Part shown: positions 1 through 7,905 of the stretch, one piece after another
Position numbering within the stretch: position 1 is the stretch's first letter
How the letters are laid out: each line of letters begins with the position of its first letter
Origin: Parapedobacter soli
GTDB taxonomy: Bacteria; Bacteroidota; Bacteroidia; Sphingobacteriales; Sphingobacteriaceae
NCBI RefSeq assembly: GCF_025460835.1
Contig: NZ_JAMXAY010000006.1
Span: 62,001 to 126,000, forward strand
Direction of reading: 5' to 3'
DNA: 64,000 nt
Program-made: the position numbers and the translations under genes
The notes under the pieces: model-generated
Database searches by the model: none
Told to the model about the DNA's origin: nothing
Seen by the model: the letters and a program-made list of their open reading frames with translations, nothing else

Positions 1-280
1 CTTGGTTGTCTTGCGGCCAGAATTTTGTCTTGGCGCCATCGAATGCCAAGTTATATTTGAACGTCCTGAACTGGGGGTTTGTACGCTTGTATTGCTCGAA
101 TGCCTGTTCCATGAAGCTGCTGCTGCCTACCCGGTTCTGGATCTTGGCATACATGTTTACGCGTTTTTCAAATTCGATTACCCCGCTTTCCACAAACCGG
201 GCGTATTGTGCTTGTGCCGACTGGATACAAAACGCCAATGCAAACAAACAAGCGAATAACTGAAACGTCTTTATCTTCAT
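1..280 (-). CDS. GLPGLI family protein, N-terminal part (cut by window edge)
   Basis: The minus-strand frame opens with ATG at 280 and runs off the window start, so only about 93 N-terminal residues are visible. It begins with a signal peptide (MKIKTFQLFACLFALAFC, cleavage near SAQAQ) followed by a soluble, Lys/Phe-rich stretch with FVESGVIEFEKRVNMY, which fits the start of GLPGLI proteins: periplasmic or secreted Bacteroidota proteins of unknown function. It starts 5 bases after the stop of the outer-membrane barrel gene, so the two are probably co-transcribed; GLPGLI genes are commonly found in just this position. The family motif itself lies outside the window, so the name rests on the N-terminal pattern and context. 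Confidence 0.7.
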   Translation of the reverse strand, partial: MKIKTFQLFACLFALAFCIQSAQAQYARFVESGVIEFEKRVNMYAKIQNRVGSSSFMEQAFEQYKRTNPQFRTFKYNLAFDGAKTKFWPQDNQ

Positions 281-285
281 GTTCT

Positions 286-3084
286 TTAGTTTTGGATGGA
301 TGTGCCGCCACCCATTTTGTTAAAGTCCCACGTGAGGGAAAACATCAGGAAACGGGTAATGGTAGTATAGCGATTTTGGGTAATATATGTGCTGCTTGCT
401 GAACGGCTAAAGCCCGTATTCTGTTTGAAAATATCATTAACTCCCACGGAAAACCGGAGTGTCTCATCTTTCAGGAACTTCTTGCTCACGGATGCATCAA
501 CGGTAAATCGCTCGAAATCTTCATCGAACGATTGCGTGGCTGCCGTATACATGTAATTACCCTCTGAACTGATCTGGAATTTCCATGGCAGGTAAACGTT
601 GAAAGAATAGCGGCCATTCATTCCCCAACCATTGTTATTCCTGTCGGGCTGAAGCGAAGACTGCCCCAAGTTATAGCTAGGCCCGAAGCTGATATTGAAA
701 TCATATTTCTTTTGGATGTATTGGCGCAGGTAAACCGACCCGGAATAGCTTGAGCTCTTGGTTTTGTTCAGTTCACCGTTTGCCAGGTTATAATAAATAT
801 TGCCGTTTGTGTTTAACCCAACACCCACGTTGAGATTCCACTTTTTGAGGTTTTTACTGAAATTAGAATAAAAGTAGTAGTTCATCGGTGTCTCATCGCC
901 CAGATTTGCATACTGGAACGTATTACGCCCCACCGAATCGGTATAGGTATTGCTCACAATCGCATTGTTGGTGTTCGAAAAACTACCGGAGAAATAGATG
1001 TATTGATTGCCGAGCACTTTAAATGAATTGTACCACACGTTGAATCTATTGGTATATGATGGCTTGAGGTTGGGATTACCGAGAACGATGTTCATCGGGT
1101 CGTCGTTTACCAGCACCGGCTGTATCTGGTTTATCGTGGGCTGGGTATTGCTGCCGTTATAGGAAATGTTGAACGACTTCTGTTGCGAAAACCGGTATTG
1201 CCAGCGCAGTTGTGGATTGTAGTTGGTGAAACTCCGCTCAAACCGATCGTTGACATATCGGTCGGTCTGGTCGAACTGCACACGGCTTACGCGCGTGCCG
1301 AAATTGAGTGTCGATTTCCCTTTTTTGAAATTAAAGATCGCTCCCAATTGGTTGGCCATCTGGTTTAACTTGAAATCATTACTGTATAGCGAATCCAAAT
1401 CCGTATAGCTCCCGGTGCCGACCGGATTGAACGACTGGCGGAGCGATGTGCCGTTAGTGGCCGAAAGCCGGTAATTCAACACAAGTGAAAGTGTATTGGT
1501 GAACGGTTCGGAATACGTGATGTTCGAATTAAACACCGAGTTCCGCGTATCGTTGATCTTCATCTGATCGACCACCAGCAAGCTATCCACTCCGCCTCCA
1601 TCGTTATAAAACGAGTTTTCGGAATAGAGGAATCCGTTCGCTTTATTCTGGTTGATGGTTTCGTTGAGTTCCCATGAGACGGTGCGCCCGGCCTTCCGCA
1701 GCTTTTTCGTCCACAATGCAGACAGGTACACATCCTGCCCGTCGGTCTTATTATTGGTACGGCGTACCGATTCATTGAGTAGCTGCCCTGCTCCATTGGC
1801 ACCTTCCGATTCATTAAACTCGGTTGTTTCTCCGTTTCTGAGCGCCCCATTGAGCGTTACTTTTAAGTTGGAAGTCGAGTCAAACTGGGCTTCAAAGATG
1901 GCTCCGCCGCGTTGACGGAAAATCCGACGGTCGAACGTCTGGTCAGATTCAGTGTTAATGGTCCCCGTGGGCAAGTTGTTCTGGGTTATGGTATTGCCGG
2001 TTCCTTTGACTCCCAGCTCACCGATTTTATAGTTCCCGTTGATGGAGTTCTTGCCGTCATTCCATTTATTACTGTAAAAAGCACCGCCATTCCATACAGA
2101 TGGTATGCCGTGCCCATCGTAACGGCCGCCCCACGATTCGATTTCGTCTTGCCCGCCACTAAAGGAAATCATGATGCCCCCGTCTTCCGTTAACGTTGTA
2201 TTCCCCGAGGGCGCATACCGGTCGGCATCCTGCCAATCGAGCCCGGTGCGGCCCGTATTTCCCAGAGTACCGAAAGCGGAAAACCGCTGCTTATCATTAA
2301 AACGGTTGAACATGGCCTGTCCCTGGTACATGTCATTTGTCCCTACCCCAGCATCCACTTTACCGAAATACCCTTTCTTCTTATCTTCTTTCAGTTTGAT
2401 ATTGATTGTTTTCGAGCGCTCGCCATCGTCCACGCCGGTAAATTCCGCCTGGTCGCTCCGCTTGTCGTACAGCTGCACTTTATCTACCATATCGCCCCGC
2501 AGGTTCCGGGTCACCAGCGTAGGGTCATCGCCAAAAAACTCTTCACCATCAACCAGCACCTTATTTACTGTCTGCCCCTGCGCCGTAATCTTGCCATCCT
2601 GGTCTACCTGTATACCGGGCAGCTGCTTAAGAAGATCTTCCACCTTGGCGTTGGGCTGTATCGTAAAACTCGCAGCATCATACTCGGTGGTATCGCCACG
2701 GATCACGATGGCTTGGCTTCGGTTCACCAATACTTCTTCCAACAACTTAGACCGCAACACAAGCCCTACATGACCAAAATCCATTACCGTAGTAGTGCTA
2801 TCCAATGTGAAGCGCTCCACATAATCGGCATACTCCGGAAATGTTACGAACACCATGTATTCGCCCGTATCTAGATTACCGAGTTTGAAATCGCCCTGCT
2901 CGCCCGAACGGGTGAATCGGTACAGCATCGAATCTTTGGCATGGACTAGTACAATAGACGATTTGGCCAACCTTTGTCCCGAAGCCGTATCTACGACCGT
3001 GCCCGTGATAGATCTCCCCTCTTGGGCAGACACTGACAACCAGCAAGCGCAGGCCATAATGAGCGTAACAAGCGATCTTTTCAT
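286..3084 (-). CDS. Outer-membrane beta-barrel protein with CarboxypepD regulatory-like domain (OMP_b-brl_3 type)
   Basis: About 932 residues. I chose the ATG at 3084 because it is followed directly by a signal peptide (MKRSLVTLIMACACWLSVSA); the in-frame ATG 36 bases upstream would add a non-signal leader. After the signal comes a carboxypeptidase regulatory-like beta domain (SITGTVVDTASGQRL), then a plug-like segment (LLKQLPGIQVDQDGKITAQG, KVLVDGEEFFGDDP) and a long series of amphipathic strands ending in RFLMFSLTWDFNK. The family resembles TonB-dependent receptors in architecture, but no TonB box is obvious and the substrate is unknown. It is followed by the GLPGLI gene in the same operon. 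A gene upstream of 3084 on this strand is absent, so this is the first gene of its transcript. Confidence 0.85.
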   Translation of the reverse strand: MKRSLVTLIMACACWLSVSAQEGRSITGTVVDTASGQRLAKSSIVLVHAKDSMLYRFTRSGEQGDFKLGNLDTGEYMVFVTFPEYADYVERFTLDSTTTVMDFGHVGLVLRSKLLEEVLVNRSQAIVIRGDTTEYDAASFTIQPNAKVEDLLKQLPGIQVDQDGKITAQGQTVNKVLVDGEEFFGDDPTLVTRNLRGDMVDKVQLYDKRSDQAEFTGVDDGERSKTINIKLKEDKKKGYFGKVDAGVGTNDMYQGQAMFNRFNDKQRFSAFGTLGNTGRTGLDWQDADRYAPSGNTTLTEDGGIMISFSGGQDEIESWGGRYDGHGIPSVWNGGAFYSNKWNDGKNSINGNYKIGELGVKGTGNTITQNNLPTGTINTESDQTFDRRIFRQRGGAIFEAQFDSTSNLKVTLNGALRNGETTEFNESEGANGAGQLLNESVRRTNNKTDGQDVYLSALWTKKLRKAGRTVSWELNETINQNKANGFLYSENSFYNDGGGVDSLLVVDQMKINDTRNSVFNSNITYSEPFTNTLSLVLNYRLSATNGTSLRQSFNPVGTGSYTDLDSLYSNDFKLNQMANQLGAIFNFKKGKSTLNFGTRVSRVQFDQTDRYVNDRFERSFTNYNPQLRWQYRFSQQKSFNISYNGSNTQPTINQIQPVLVNDDPMNIVLGNPNLKPSYTNRFNVWYNSFKVLGNQYIYFSGSFSNTNNAIVSNTYTDSVGRNTFQYANLGDETPMNYYFYSNFSKNLKKWNLNVGVGLNTNGNIYYNLANGELNKTKSSSYSGSVYLRQYIQKKYDFNISFGPSYNLGQSSLQPDRNNNGWGMNGRYSFNVYLPWKFQISSEGNYMYTAATQSFDEDFERFTVDASVSKKFLKDETLRFSVGVNDIFKQNTGFSRSASSTYITQNRYTTITRFLMFSLTWDFNKMGGGTSIQN

Positions 3085-3137
3085 AGTGGTTTTTATGCTA
3101 TAATATATAAGGACACCCATTGGTTTCCGACCGACGG

Positions 3138-3145
3138 CAAATATA
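3138..3145 (-). promoter_or_regulatory. Candidate -7 promoter box for the barrel/GLPGLI operon
   Basis: Read on the minus strand this is TATATTTG, a full match to the Bacteroidota -7 consensus TAnnTTTG, about 54 bases upstream of the ATG at 3084. No clear -33 TTG/TTTG sits at the usual distance, so the call is weak. Confidence 0.4.
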
Positions 3146-3390
3146 TAACTAAAAAAATAGTTTTTATGTTTTTCACTATTATTTTAACATTTTTTAGCAA
3201 AATATACCGATTGGATAAGTTTGATTTCCGTATTTACCGTAAAACGACGAAAAAATAGTAGACACACAAGCCCTATGTATGTGCACTAAAATGTGACAAA
3301 AAGGCCCCGATATCGTTAGGCTGTCATTAGTCTGACGCACTCCGCAGCGAAATGTTACATAACCGGCCAATCTTATCTACGTGATACAAA

Positions 3391-4236
3391 TTTGCCTGTT
3401 TTCGGCAAATTAGCTAAGTTTCACCTAGCACACCGTTTTTCTAAGGCAGGTGAGAGATCGCTAACTTCCCTATTTCTGGCAAATTAGCTAAGTTTCACCT
3501 AGCATAGCGTTTTTCTAAGGCAGGAGAGAGATAGCTAACTTGCCTATTTCTGGCACATTAGCTAAGTTTCACCTAGCATAGCGTTTTTCTAAGGCAGGAG
3601 AGAGATAGCTAACTTGCCTATTTCTGGCAAATTAGCTAAGTTTCACCTAGCACACCGTTTTTCTAAGGCAGGTGAGAGATCGCTAACTTGCCTATTTCTG
3701 GCAAATTAGCTAAGTTTCACCTAGCACACCGTTTTTCTAAGGCAGGTGAGAGATCGCTAACTTGCCTATTTCTGGCAAATTAGCTAAGTTTCACCTAGCA
3801 CACCGTTTTTCTAAGGCAGGTGAGAGATCGCTAACTTGCCTATTTCTGGCAAATTAGCTAAGTTTCACCTAGCACACCGTTTTTCTAAGGCAGGTGAGAG
3901 ATCGCTAACTTGCCTATTTCTGGCAAATTAGCTAAGTTTCACCTAGCACACCGTTTTTCTAAGGCAGGTGAGAGATCGCTAACTTGCCTATTTCTGGCAA
4001 ATTAGCTAAGTTTCACCTAGCACACCGTTTTTCTAAGGCAGGTGAGAGATCGCTAACTTGCCTATTTCTGGCAAATTAGCTAAGTTTCACCTAGCATACC
4101 GTTTTTCTAAGGCAGGTGAGAGATCGCTAACTTGCCTATTTCTGGCAAATTAGCTAAGTTTCACCTAGCATACCGTTTTTCTAAGGCAGGTGAGAGATCG
4201 CTAACTTGCCTATTTCTGGCAAATTAGCTAAGTTTG
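3391..4236. repeat. 74-bp tandem repeat array, 11 full units plus partial ends
   Basis: Units start at 3404, 3478, 3552, 3626, 3700, 3774, 3848, 3922, 3996, 4070 and 4144, exactly 74 bases apart; a partial unit at 4218 stops after 18 bases, and a degenerate lead-in begins near 3391. Units 4 to 9 look identical. Units 2 and 3 share a variant set (loop bases, GGTG to GGAG, ATCGC to ATAGC) and units 10 and 11 share one change. Within each unit, TCACCT pairs with AGGTGA and GGCAA with TTGCC, giving an imperfect hairpin of roughly 18 of 23 pairs. A second short hairpin (TTGCC/GGCAA, 7-base loop) spans each unit junction. Because 74 is not a multiple of three, the array cannot code for a repeated protein. 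There is no spacer variation, so it is not CRISPR. Confidence 0.97.
4206..4236 (+). promoter_or_regulatory. Candidate promoter formed at the end of the repeat array
   Basis: TTG at 4206-4208 and TAAGTTTG at 4229-4236 are separated by 20 bases, matching the Bacteroidota -33/-7 layout. The -7 box lies 17 bases before the ATG of the dipeptidase. In every full repeat unit the same position reads TAAGTTTC; only the last, truncated unit has the consensus G, because the repeat breaks off at that base. Confidence 0.55.
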
Positions 4237-4253
4237 CGGCAAAGCCTTGAGAT

Positions 4254-5627
4254 ATGCAAACAATCAAAAAATATGTAGAAGCGAATACCCAACGTTTCTT
4301 GGATGAGTTGGTCGAATTACTCCGTTTTCCGTCGGTAAGTGCCGATCCGAAATATAAAGGTGACGTCCAGAAGGCTGCCGAATACGTTGCCCAAAAACTG
4401 CGTGATGCGGGTGCCGACAACGTGGAAATATGTCCTACCGCTGGCCATCCCATCGTGTATGGCGAGAAAATCATTGACCCGGCCAAACCTACCGTCTTGG
4501 TGTATGGCCATTATGACGTGCAGCCGCCCGACCCGTTGGAGTTGTGGGAAACGCCGCCCTTTGAGCCCACCATACGCGATGGTAAAATCTTTGCACGCGG
4601 TGCATGTGATGACAAAGGGCAGTTCTATATGCATGTCAAAGCTTTCGAATTGATGCAGGCCACGGACACCCTTGCCTGCAACATCAAATTCATGATTGAG
4701 GGCGAAGAAGAAGTGGGATCGGATAACCTAGGTATTTTTGTAAAGGCCAACAAACAGCGGTTGGCAGCCGACGTGGTATTAATTTCCGATACGGCGATGA
4801 TCAGCCTGGAGACGCCTTCGTTGGAAACGGGGCTGCGCGGACTGTCGTACCTCGAAGTAGAGGTAACCGGCCCGAACCGCGACTTGCACTCGGGCGTATA
4901 CGGCGGTGCGGTAGCCAACCCCATCACCATCCTGGCCAAAATGATTGCTTCCCTGCACGACGAAAACAACCACATCACCATTCCTGGCTTTTACGACGAC
5001 GTGGTTGAGTTGGATGCAGCTGAACGTGAGGCGCTGAACGCTGCCCCCTTTGACGAATCCGAATACAAATCCGACCTCGGCATCAAAGCCCTTTGGGGTG
5101 AAAAAGGATACACAACGATTGAACGTACGGGTATACGGCCAACCCTGGAGCTTAACGGCATCTGGGGTGGTTATATCGGCGAAGGCGCCAAAACCGTACT
5201 CCCATCCAAGGCGCAGGCCAAAATCTCCATGCGGCTGGTACCTAACCAGGATTCGGATAAAATCACCAAACTTTTCACCGATCATTTCAAGCGCATTGCG
5301 CCGGAATATATATCTGTCAAGGTTACCCCGCACCACGGCGGACAGCCGGCAGTGACACCAACCGACAGCACCGCATACCGTGCGGCAGAGAAGGCCATCG
5401 AAGAGGCTTTTGGGAAGAAACCCATACCCACCCGTGGCGGCGGGAGCATCCCGATTGTTTCGCTATTTGAGAATGAGCTCGGACTGAAAACAGTGCTGAT
5501 GGGGTTCGGGTTGGATAGCGACAACCTGCATTCGCCCAATGAGAAGTACGACATCGCAAACTACCTCAAGGGAATTGAGACCATCCCGCTTTTCCATAAG
5601 TACTTTGCGGAGTTGAGCCAACAATAA
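4254..5627 (+). CDS. M20 family dipeptidase (CNDP/PepV-like metallopeptidase)
   Basis: 457 residues, a normal length for cytosolic M20 dipeptidases; no signal peptide. Metal-site motifs are all present: GHYDVQP (His86, Asp88), GACDDKG (bridging Asp near 119), and EGEEEVGS (catalytic Glu near 151-152). A dimerisation lid domain (LHSGVYGG) follows at about 215-340 and the catalytic domain resumes with GGGSIPI and a late metal-ligand His in DNLHSPNEKY. It probably hydrolyses dipeptides with two bound zinc or manganese ions. The start codon lies 17 bases after a promoter box produced by the end of the 74-bp repeat array, so the array may influence its expression. The acyltransferase gene follows after 14 bases. 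Confidence 0.92.
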   Translation: MQTIKKYVEANTQRFLDELVELLRFPSVSADPKYKGDVQKAAEYVAQKLRDAGADNVEICPTAGHPIVYGEKIIDPAKPTVLVYGHYDVQPPDPLELWETPPFEPTIRDGKIFARGACDDKGQFYMHVKAFELMQATDTLACNIKFMIEGEEEVGSDNLGIFVKANKQRLAADVVLISDTAMISLETPSLETGLRGLSYLEVEVTGPNRDLHSGVYGGAVANPITILAKMIASLHDENNHITIPGFYDDVVELDAAEREALNAAPFDESEYKSDLGIKALWGEKGYTTIERTGIRPTLELNGIWGGYIGEGAKTVLPSKAQAKISMRLVPNQDSDKITKLFTDHFKRIAPEYISVKVTPHHGGQPAVTPTDSTAYRAAEKAIEEAFGKKPIPTRGGGSIPIVSLFENELGLKTVLMGFGLDSDNLHSPNEKYDIANYLKGIETIPLFHKYFAELSQQ

Positions 5628-5641
5628 GAATAGCTACACAC

Positions 5642-6394
5642 GTGAACGGCAGTCTACGTTTGTTGAAAAAAACACACAGATGCCTGTATTTGGCATCTGT
5701 TTTATTTTTCTTTGTGCTTTGCTACCCGATGCTCTATGTATGGGCCAAGAATCCCGGGCGTCATTCCCGTCAAATCGCCCGATGCCGCCGCATTATCGGC
5801 CGGTTAAGCTCCGTATGCGTAGGGATACGCTACCGGTTTAGCTACGAGAAGCCCATCGATTGGTCAACGCCGTGCATCATCTGTGCCAACCACACCTCAA
5901 ACCTCGACATTACCGCGATGGTACTGCTCTGCCCTACCGATTTTTCATTCATAGGAAAAATCGAATTGCTCAACAACCCAGTAACCGGCATGTTTTTCCG
6001 CACCATCGATATCCCCCTCAACCGAAAGAGCAACATATCAGCTTTCCGGGCGTTCAAACGGGCTGGCGGCGAATTGCAGAAAGGCAGGAGCGTGGTTATC
6101 TTCCCCGAGGGGCATATCGGCGAGGAGTTTCCTCCCCACTTGTATGACTTTAAAAACGGCCCATTCAAACTCGCTATCGAAAGGAAAGTACCCATTGTAC
6201 CGGTCGTCATCCATAACGCATGGAAAATCTTCTGGGATGATGCCAAGCGGTTCGGCAGCAGGCCCGGCACGGTGCTGGTCGACGTGTTTGCTCCGATCGA
6301 TACCACCGGCCACCGGCCGGAGGACGCCGACCAGTTGCGCGACGAAGTGCATGCGCTCATAAAAAAACACTGGGAGAGACAGGGCGGACTGTAA
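5642..6394 (+). CDS. 1-acyl-sn-glycerol-3-phosphate acyltransferase (PlsC family)
   Basis: 250 residues. It transfers a fatty acyl chain to lysophosphatidic acid, or to a related lysolipid, at the inner membrane. An N-terminal hydrophobic segment (about 15-35) anchors it. The catalytic motif is NHTSNLD (His84, Asp89, a variant of HX4D), motif [11 protein letters not shown] is at about 154-161, and [10 protein letters not shown] matches motif IV. The start is read as GTG at 5642 because no upstream ATG is in frame and the next Met would remove the anchor; a TTG a few codons later is also possible. It lies in a likely operon behind the dipeptidase. Close paralogues act on ornithine lipids, so the exact substrate is open. 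Confidence 0.85.
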   Translation: MNGSLRLLKKTHRCLYLASVLFFFVLCYPMLYVWAKNPGRHSRQIARCRRIIGRLSSVCVGIRYRFSYEKPIDWSTPCIICANHTSNLDITAMVLLCPTDFSFIGKIELLNNPVTGMFFRTIDIPLNRKSNISAFRAFKRAGGELQKGRSVVIFPEGHIGEEFPPHLYDFKNGPFKLAIERKVPIVPVVIHNAWKIFWDDAKRFGSRPGTVLVDVFAPIDTTGHRPEDADQLRDEVHALIKKHWERQGGL

Positions 6395-6437
6395 CTTTTC
6401 CTATATTAGAGCGTCTTACCACAAAAAGAACGAATAT

Positions 6438-7196
6438 ATGTCGCAGCAGCCGCTCATCCAAGTCACCGACATCGGACGTAAGTATGTAATCGGTGCGGAG
6501 ACCATCCATGCACTTAAATCCGTAACACTCCAGATCAACAAAGGGGAGTTCGTAGCGCTCATGGGCCCGTCAGGATCAGGCAAGTCTACACTGATGAATA
6601 TCCTAGGCTGTTTGGATACGCCCACTCGGGGGGAATATATCCTCAACGGCATCAATGTGAGCGACATGACCGACGACGAACTTGCTGACGTGAGAAATAA
6701 GGAAATCGGGTTCGTATTCCAAACTTTCAACCTATTACCCCGCTCCACATCGCTGGATAATGTGGCCCTCCCCCTTATCTATGCTGGCTACGGCAAGAAA
6801 ACAAGGAATGAAATGGCACAACGGGCATTGGAAAGTGTGGGATTGGGCAACCGGGTAGATCACAAACCGAATGAGCTCTCGGGTGGCCAGCGCCAACGGG
6901 TGGCAGTAGCGCGGGCATTGATCAATAACCCTTCCATCATATTGGCCGATGAACCCACGGGCAACCTGGACACGAAAACCTCCGTGGAAATCATGGGATT
7001 GCTGGAAGAAATTCACCACAAAGGCAACACCATAATCCTGGTAACACACGAAGAGGATATCGCCCAGCATGCCCACCGCATTGTACGCATGCGCGATGGA
7101 CTCATTGAAGACGATCACCCCAATAAAGACATCAGAAGCGTATCGCCCCGGCTGGCTACACTCCGGGAAAAGGGCTCCGATTTCGAGAACATCTAA
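6438..7196 (+). CDS. ABC transporter ATP-binding protein, MacB/LolD family
   Basis: 252 residues. Walker A GPSGSGKS (about 43-50), Q-loop in [11 protein letters not shown], signature [15 protein letters not shown], Walker [13 protein letters not shown] and the H-loop in LVTHEED are intact, so it should be an active ATPase. The FNLLPR and PTGNLD pattern is typical of the type VII ABC group (MacB, LolD, FtsE), which drives periplasmic or outer-membrane directed processes rather than simple uptake. No permease gene lies nearby, so its membrane partner must be encoded elsewhere. The C-terminal 25 residues ([14 protein letters not shown]) extend past the usual end. It sits 43 bases behind plsC on the same strand. 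Confidence 0.9.
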   Translation: MSQQPLIQVTDIGRKYVIGAETIHALKSVTLQINKGEFVALMGPSGSGKSTLMNILGCLDTPTRGEYILNGINVSDMTDDELADVRNKEIGFVFQTFNLLPRSTSLDNVALPLIYAGYGKKTRNEMAQRALESVGLGNRVDHKPNELSGGQRQRVAVARALINNPSIILADEPTGNLDTKTSVEIMGLLEEIHHKGNTIILVTHEEDIAQHAHRIVRMRDGLIEDDHPNKDIRSVSPRLATLREKGSDFENI

Positions 7197-7351
7197 CCGA
7201 TATCCCCGCTGCATTAGGTCGGCCAATCGATTCAAATGGAAATCACAAGTCCTTTCCGTTAGCCATTTTTATGTAAAAAAGGAGCTTTAACAGAACAATA
7301 ATAAGCTGATAAACAAACAATTACACCAATACGACAAATTATTGACAAAAA

Positions 7352-7385
7352 ATTTCAAAATCATACTATAAATATTATATTTTTG
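7352..7385 (+). promoter_or_regulatory. Promoter of the DUF2795 gene
   Basis: TTG at 7352-7354, 23 bases, then TATTTTTG at 7378-7385, a full match to TAnnTTTG, in an AT-rich stretch 31 bases before the ATG. Confidence 0.6.
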
Positions 7386-7416
7386 CGCAAAATTGAAAAG
7401 CTTAAATTGAAAGGTT

Positions 7417-7638
7417 ATGTACTGGACACTAGAATTAGCCTCACATTTAGAAGATGCACCCTGGCCGGCAACGAAAGACGAGCTGATTGACTACGCTATC
7501 CGTTCTGGCGCACCGGTTGAAGTTATTGAAAACCTGCAAGCCCTGGAGGACGACGGTGAGCCCTATGAAAATATAGAAGAGATTTGGCCAGACTATCCTA
7601 CCAAGGATGACTTCTTCTTCAACGAAGATGAATACTAA
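7417..7638 (+). CDS. DUF2795 domain protein, small acidic
   Basis: 73 residues, strongly acidic (ends in DDFFFNEDEY). The sequence MYWTLELASHLEDAPWPATKDELIDYAIRSGAP is the hallmark of a short DUF2795 protein that is very conserved in Bacteroidota. Function unknown; the KDELIDYA..SGAP region resembles a small helical domain found in other DUF2795 proteins. It has its own promoter and is followed at once by a strong terminator, so it is a single-gene transcript. There is no signal peptide, so it should be cytosolic. Confidence 0.88.
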   Translation: MYWTLELASHLEDAPWPATKDELIDYAIRSGAPVEVIENLQALEDDGEPYENIEEIWPDYPTKDDFFFNEDEY

Positions 7639-7644
7639 GAGATA

Positions 7645-7683
7645 GCCGCCCCGCACGATGAGTACGGGGCGGTTTTGTTTTCT
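7645..7683 (+). terminator. Rho-independent terminator after the DUF2795 gene
   Basis: An 8-bp GC stem (CCGCCCCG at 7646-7653 with CGGGGCGG at 7665-7672, 11-base loop) is followed by TTTTGTTTT. Confidence 0.9.
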
Positions 7684-7719
7684 CCCCCTTGTTTTAGTAC
7701 CTAAAAAAAGTTTTCTCCC

Positions 7720-7750
7720 TTGCATCTTTCAAAACAAAAACCCATATTTG
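7720..7750 (+). promoter_or_regulatory. Candidate promoter of the trp operon
   Basis: TTG at 7720-7722, 20 bases, then CATATTTG at 7743-7750 (one mismatch to TAnnTTTG). Transcription would begin near 7757, just before the leader peptide at 7764. Confidence 0.55.
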
Positions 7751-7763
7751 CCTCACAACGGAA

Positions 7764-7811
7764 ATGAACGTTACGAAAGGACATATTACCTGGTGGTGGC
7801 ATAGCAATTAA
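7764..7811 (+). CDS. trpL: trp operon leader peptide (MNVTKGHITWWWHSN)
   Basis: A 15-codon reading frame with three consecutive TGG (Trp) codons at 7791-7799 and stop TAA at 7809-7811. It sits between a promoter-like sequence and a strong terminator hairpin directly in front of trpD. Three Trp codons in 15 is the signature of a leader peptide used to sense charged tRNA-Trp: when tryptophan is scarce the ribosome stalls on these codons and changes the folding of the RNA downstream. The peptide itself probably has no function. Confidence 0.88.
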   Translation: MNVTKGHITWWWHSN

Positions 7812-7889
7812 CGCTGTGGCAACCTCCTATTGTAAGTAATAGTTACTGAACTTTATAGCGGCTTGCCCATCATCGGCAGGCCGTTTTTT
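7800..7889 (+). promoter_or_regulatory. trp attenuator: alternative hairpins and terminator
   Basis: Terminator (3:4): CGGCTTGCC at 7859-7867 pairs with GGCAGGCCG at 7875-7883 (one wobble), loop of 7, then six T at 7884-7889. Pause hairpin (1:2): CATAGC at 7800-7805, right after the Trp codons, pairs with GCTGTG at 7813-7818. Antiterminator (2:3): CGCTGT at 7812-7817 pairs with ATAGCG at 7855-7860, which takes the foot of the terminator stem; GGCAA at 7818-7822 with TTGCC at 7863-7867 is another option that would block it more fully. A ribosome held on the Trp codons would cover segment 1 and favour read-through into trpD. Pairings were found by eye, without energy calculation. Confidence 0.85.
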
Positions 7890-7905
7890 ATGGATATTAG
7901 ACGAT

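Noticed and set aside
2171-2773. 200-codon open frame on the plus strand
   Set aside because: Antisense to the plug region of the outer-membrane barrel protein; no start context and no motif.
3391-4236. CRISPR array
   Set aside because: The whole 74-base unit is repeated; there are no variable spacers and no cas genes nearby.
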